From assembly GCA_037953625.1 (NCBI GenBank), contig CM075654.1:54319001-54383000 (forward strand): a stretch of DNA of 64,000 nt, given 5' to 3'. This document shows positions 59,718 through 64,000 of this stretch, piece after piece. The stretch comes from Crotalaria pallida. Lineage: Eukaryota > Streptophyta > Magnoliopsida > Fabales > Fabaceae. The translations under genes and the position numbers were made by a program. The notes under the pieces were generated by a model, which worked only from the letters and a program-made list of their open reading frames with translations, was not told the origin of the DNA and searched no databases. Numbering within the stretch: the stretch's first letter is position 1; the number at the start of each line of letters is the position of its first letter.

Positions 59718-62700
59718 TGCAACACCCCTAATTTTCGTCTCCCGAATAATAGGAAATTAATAATAAAGAAGTTTTATTATTAATTTATAGAATTTTCTGA
59801 GTTTATGTTTTGTATTTAATTAGCCTTAAATATAAAAATAAGTGGAAATATTTTTATATGGCAAATAAATGCAAAATATAAGGAAATTGCATTATGGTCC
59901 CTGGGTGAGGACTAAAAAGCAATATTAGAAAGGTTCTTGGAGGGAAAGATTTAAAAATAATAATTTTTAAATCTTGAACTGATCTAACCGGTTAGTAATG
60001 CCCTGTAACCGGTTAGACGATGAACACAGAAACTGGTTTAGTGGATTTTGATGAGTAATCGCTTGATTAATCCAAAATTCGCCACGATTACAGTCCCAAA
60101 TTAAGTGGAAACCACGCGTCCAACTGCATGTAATCTGGATTTGGCTATAAATAGGTGGATTGTTGATGGAGTGGGGGTTGATCAACTGATTCTTGTTGAA
60201 GAAGGGTGAGTTAGGGTTTTGATTTCGTGAGGACGATTTCTCCTTCGTTCTTGAGAGTTTGAGAGTGAGAGATACACTTCTGAAAAACTTACATCAAGAG
60301 CTTTTCATTGATATATACCTTGTGAGTTGAGGGTTCTTGTGTGTGGAGAAATCACCCTTAGAAATTGGAGTTGGAGAACTGAACTCTGTTTTCTCTTGGT
60401 TCTGGAAGCTGAGTTCGAGCTTCGATTTTGGTAAGCACAGATCATGTTTAAGTTTCAAATCACTTTTATTTTCTAGTGCATGTTACCAAGATCAAGTTCT
60501 AATCGTTTTCCCCAATTTCTTTGGCCAAATTCCATGTTAATTTTGATGATTTCTGGACCCTGTTGCTGGAAAACGAAACTGGAAACAGAACTTTGGTTCT
60601 GAGAGGATCTGTGGAGTTTCCTGCAAATCAGTGTCAAACTTTCATCCAAATCAACTTAGAGGTATGGGAGAAGTTTCACTATACTAGATTTAGACTAAAT
60701 GTCAAAGGATTTAGGATTTGAGTTCATGAAACTCAAAGGGGCATTATGTGTTCTTAAGCACAAAGGCTTGGAGGCCAATTTCTTGCTCACTGTGGTTTTG
60801 AGCAAATTTTAATTGATGCATGCAAGCTAAATGATGACTGAATTCTGTGTTTAAGTGTTTGATTTCAGTTTTGTGGTGCTAAATTGAGTTTATGTGAATT
60901 TTCATGTAATTTAATTCAATAAACTTGATGCATGCAATATGAATGTGTTTCTGGGTGTAAACATGTTTAATTAAAGGCATAAGAACTTGGTGTATGCTGG
61001 AAATTGGTTAGATTTGAGAAAGAAAGAAAATGAGTTGTTAAAACTCTTGTTTTAATGGTCAGACTGCATAATCTAACCGGTTACACGATTTTCGTAACCG
61101 GTTAGACACTGTAAATTTTCAAAGAAAAATCAGTTTGCAAATCAGTCCTGAAACTTTCAATGGTTTTTACTCAAATCTAAGCCTTAATTTCCATACACAG
61201 AGTCTGAATATAAGTTGTGATAATGTCAACAAATTCAGATGGGAAAGATTTCCATTTGTGCCTTAAATTGATGGAATAATTTCAAGTGAAATTATGATTA
61301 TTGGAAAAGGATATGTGATTTGGACTTTTGAATGATAAAACAATGGTTTTTGAGGTATAAGAATAAAGTTGAAAGTGTTTTGGATTGGGTAGAGAATTCA
61401 AGAAAAAAAAGGGTTTTTCTGAATTGCAATGGTAAACAGTCCAGGTCTGTAATTCTAACCGGTTAGCCTGAAACTGTAACCGGTTAGTACCTGAATCTGA
61501 AAAATAAAAAGTTAAGTTTTAATTACCATTGAAGTTATACTACTCAATCTGGGTTTTATAAAGGCATATTTTGAGAAAATTCAAAGGGGAATTTTTATGC
61601 CAAGTATGATACCTCAAGTGAATCATTCAAAAGTGGAAATTGGAATATTTCTAAATCACATTAATTAAGATAAAGATAAAACCAACCCTATGTTGTGCAT
61701 ACATATAGACTGGAAGTCTGGTTGGTAGGAACGTTTATCATATTCTGGGAATATGAGGAGGGTACTCCGGGAGTACCAAGGTATAACCTACTTGATGACA
61801 CATTATAGATATGTGGCCAGTGTCCGGGACCTGGTTTTTGTGCGTTCTGGGAACGTGGCGTTCTGGGAACGTGGCATTCTGGGAACGTGGTGCACACTCC
61901 GGGAGTGATGCTTTTTATCCAAGTATGGTTCGGCATTATGTTCTGGGAACTAATGTCGGTGTTCTGGGAACACAATGGTGTAGTGGATGGACGTCCAAGA
62001 TGGACATTTAGAGGCCTCAATTGTGGATAGAAAATCATACATCATGCCACTTGCATTATAAGAGTTATAATGTTGAAAATTGGTGTGCTCATATGTACTT
62101 GCATTATGATATGTCCATGATATATTTGTGGTTGTAATTTTAGTTTTGATCCATTATGTATATGTGTATACTTACTCCCTGTGCCCTCTTTAGGTGATGG
62201 CCAGATACCTAGCCTGCATCGAGATACGCCCTATCCCTAGCGATATATGGACGTATGAGGAGCACCGTTCCACCTTTGAGGGGGAGGTGGAGATCACTCT
62301 CTACCACCCTAACCCTTTGGTGCGTGTGCGACCTCGTCGATTTAGGATCCCATTAGTCTATACTATGCATGTTCCACCTTTTGACACTTATAGAGGACCA
62401 CCCCCGGCTCGACCTATGCGTCGTTTTCATAGTTTTAGATTTAGAGCTGCCACTCGTTCCCATCCTTCATCCCATAGAGTTGTCACTGAGGAGACTCCTT
62501 CTCCTGGTCCGACTGAGTATGATAGGACTACTTCTGCGGATCCTAGACCCAGTGGTGGGGTCTCTACTCAGTCAGGCGAGGTCGAGGAGGACCCTGAGGA
62601 GGATGAGAGCGAGGAGGAGGTGCATGTCGAGCCGTCTGTTTCGGCTAGAGGTGGACCCGCTGGTTCATAGGAACCTGCATAGCATAGGGGTTATGGATCC

Positions 62701-63258
62701 TAGATCCTAAGGATAGAGTTGTGGAGGATCTGAGGAGCTGCTGAGGACACTGAAGACCTGCTCTGAGACTTCTATTTTGAGATCATGTGATATATTGTAT
62801 ATATTTTGAGAGGTCTTAGAGTGAGGTTTTTATTTTATTCAGCTGGGTTGTATCTATTTTATAAACTCTTGCTATCTCGACTGATGTTACTTGCTGCTGC
62901 TGTACTGATGGGGTTATGTCGTATGACTTTTATCATATATATATATATATATATGTTTTATTTTCCTCAGCAGTGCCCCATAAGTACTATTTTTATTCCG
63001 CGAACTCTGATTTTAAATTACAAATGGATTCGGCGATAAGTTTATATTCTATAATCAAGAAAGTGCATTTTCGAGAGTGTTTCTAAAACCTAAGATATTA
63101 CTATGCCGAATTCAGGTAACGATTTATGTTGAAAAGAGGTTTTTGATTGAGCATGTAATGATATTAAAAAGGAAAAATTTTATAGTCCTAAATTTTGATA
63201 GCAAGTAGTAAACTATTTGAAAATATTAATTATTTTCAAGGTAAAAGAGAGCGTCACA
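59718..63258 (+). repeat. 5' LTR of element D (3541 bp)
   Basis: It starts TGCAACACCCC (one change from TGTAACACCCC in A) and ends GAGAGCGTCACA. TATA box at 60146, donor at 60431, acceptor at 62193. All three TAACCGGTTA pairs keep the 21-bp spacing (first pair at 59985 and 60006). The dyad array lies at about 61739-61973, with one extra CGTTCTGGGAACGTGGC unit compared with A. Confidence 0.92.
62197..62670 (+). CDS. LTR-encoded ORF, 157 aa (element D)
   Basis: Third copy of the LTR ORF, open over its full length with the same start context and stop. Compared with A it has changes such as Gly/Asp, Ala/Ser, Tyr/Asp and Val/Glu, and a similar number of silent changes. The acidic tail gains charge (EEDPEEDESEEEVHVEP). 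No known domain recognised. Confidence 0.55.
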   Translation: MARYLACIEIRPIPSDIWTYEEHRSTFEGEVEITLYHPNPLVRVRPRRFRIPLVYTMHVPPFDTYRGPPPARPMRRFHSFRFRAATRSHPSSHRVVTEETPSPGPTEYDRTTSADPRPSGGVSTQSGEVEEDPEEDESEEEVHVEPSVSARGGPAGS

Positions 63259-63266
63259 ACCTTTGG

Positions 63267-63278
63267 TGGTATCAGAGC
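63267..63278 (+). other. Primer binding site of element D
   Basis: TGGTATCAGAGC, eight bases after the LTR end, as in A. Confidence 0.9.
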
Positions 63279-63419
63279 ATTGGTCCTGTTCCTCATGGCC
63301 CGAAGATGCAGCTAAGTGTGGTATTCAATGTTGATTGAATATGTTTGAGTAAGTTAGTAGTAACATTTATGTTCCAAAGACCTTTTTAGTAACCCAAAGC
63401 CCATAGTGCAGGTCTTTCT

Positions 63420-64000
63420 ATGGCAACCCGGAATAGAAACGTTACTAATGAGATGTTAGAACGAATCACAACCGTGCTAGAGGGCATGCAGCAGCAGCAG
63501 AGGCATCAAGCATCTCAAGGGAGAGCTGGTAACCCATCTGCTAGTAGCATGGTGAATCATGATGCTAAGAATCTGTCGGAATTCAGGAAGTGCAATCCAC
63601 CACGATTTGAGGGAGGATATAGACCTGATGAGGCAAACAAGTGGTTGTACGAGATCAATAAGATCTTTCGAACTCTGGAGTGTTCTGACGAACAGAAGGT
63701 GACCTATGCAGTCTACATGCTTCATGGGGAAGCTGAAAACTGGTGGGATCACACGGTCCAGTTGCTGAATTTTGAAAGAAGGGCAATCAACTGGGGAGTA
63801 TTTATGGAGAAGTTTCTCAATAAATATTTTCCAGAAGATTTGCGGAGGAAAAAGGAAGTGAAATTCATGCAATTGAAGCAGGGGGATATGAGTGTAGGGG
63901 AGTATGCTGCCAAATTCGAGGAGTTGATGAAGTACTCTCCCTATTACTTAAATAACCCTGATGAAAGAAGTAAGTGTGTGAAGTTTGAAGGTGGGCTAAG
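63420..64000 (+). CDS. Gag of element D (partial, open to window end)
   Basis: It starts MATRNRNVTNEMLERITTVL, as in A. The frame is open for 193 codons to the window edge. It passes through the Gln run where B split A gag, the FEGGYRPDEANKW segment that is frameshifted in A, and the capsid core (WWDHTVQLL, FLNKYFPEDLRRKKEV, QGDMSVGEYAAKFEEL). Nothing seen so far would inactivate it. Zinc knuckle and pol would lie beyond the window. Confidence 0.9.
   Translation, partial: MATRNRNVTNEMLERITTVLEGMQQQQRHQASQGRAGNPSASSMVNHDAKNLSEFRKCNPPRFEGGYRPDEANKWLYEINKIFRTLECSDEQKVTYAVYMLHGEAENWWDHTVQLLNFERRAINWGVFMEKFLNKYFPEDLRRKKEVKFMQLKQGDMSVGEYAAKFEELMKYSPYYLNNPDERSKCVKFEGGL

Larger units (their letters stand above)
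59718..64000 (+). mobile_element. Ty3/gypsy chromovirus D, A family (partial, runs off the window)
   Basis: The 5' LTR spans 59718-63258, followed by PBS and gag. It is the same family as A, with many substitutions and small indels. It is inserted in LTR E. ACACC (59713-59717) would be the target duplication, but the right end is not visible. No damage is seen in the coding part present. Confidence 0.9.

Overview
This is plant nuclear DNA. It has small GT-AG introns, TATA boxes, A+T-rich intergenic sequence, and dense plant-type transposons (Tekay-like Ty3/gypsy chromoviruses primed by initiator tRNA-Met, an L1-clade LINE, MULE, hAT, CACTA and Stowaway-like elements). The carboxypeptidase proteins and the LTR style suggest a legume, perhaps a clover or medic relative. 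The species assignment is inference.

The host genes are two tandem, same-strand serine carboxypeptidase-like genes of the SCPL20 type: gene 1 (1632-9981) and gene 2 (51071-58028). Each can be assembled by hand into 14 exons with no internal stop (490 and 496 aa), and the Ser-Asp-His triad is present in both. They are parts of one duplicated segment (about 745-10110 and 49855-58150). Roughly 41 kb separates the genes, and nested transposons fill most of that gap. Both copies carry traces of the same LINE in intron 7. Gene 1 has also lost 7 bp at its start codon, which leaves an overlapping upstream ORF.

Between the genes, from left to right, lie: a MULE-type MITE with perfect 44-bp terminal repeats; a Pack-MULE carrying an antisense piece of RNA-dependent RNA polymerase 2 (RDR2); a CACTA-like end; and a three-level nest. 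The nest is a solo LTR C (12840-36731, TSD TAATT), split by chromovirus A (13080-34429), whose gag is in turn split by chromovirus B (16905-26560, TSD GCAGC). Element F follows (37944-46612, TSD AAAAT). It has an intact gag and no pol. Next comes A+T-rich sequence with degenerate repeats and Stowaway-like MITEs, and then gene 2. To its right lie a hAT transposase remnant, a minus-strand LTR (E) of the C type, and element D, a relative of A whose gag is open to the window edge.

The most unusual signals are in the LTRs. In A and D the 3.5-kb LTR resembles a complete transcription unit: TATA box, consensus splice donor, intron of about 1.7 kb, consensus acceptor, then a 157-codon ORF kept free of indels in three copies. 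The same LTRs hold three pairs of TAACCGGTTA palindromes, each pair spaced exactly 21 bp, and an array of self-complementary motifs built on a fixed TC(C/T)GGGA core. B, C, E and F show a matching donor/acceptor layout, and B, C and E share a conserved 8-bp-stem hairpin. B also has a probable 91-nt intron inside integrase.
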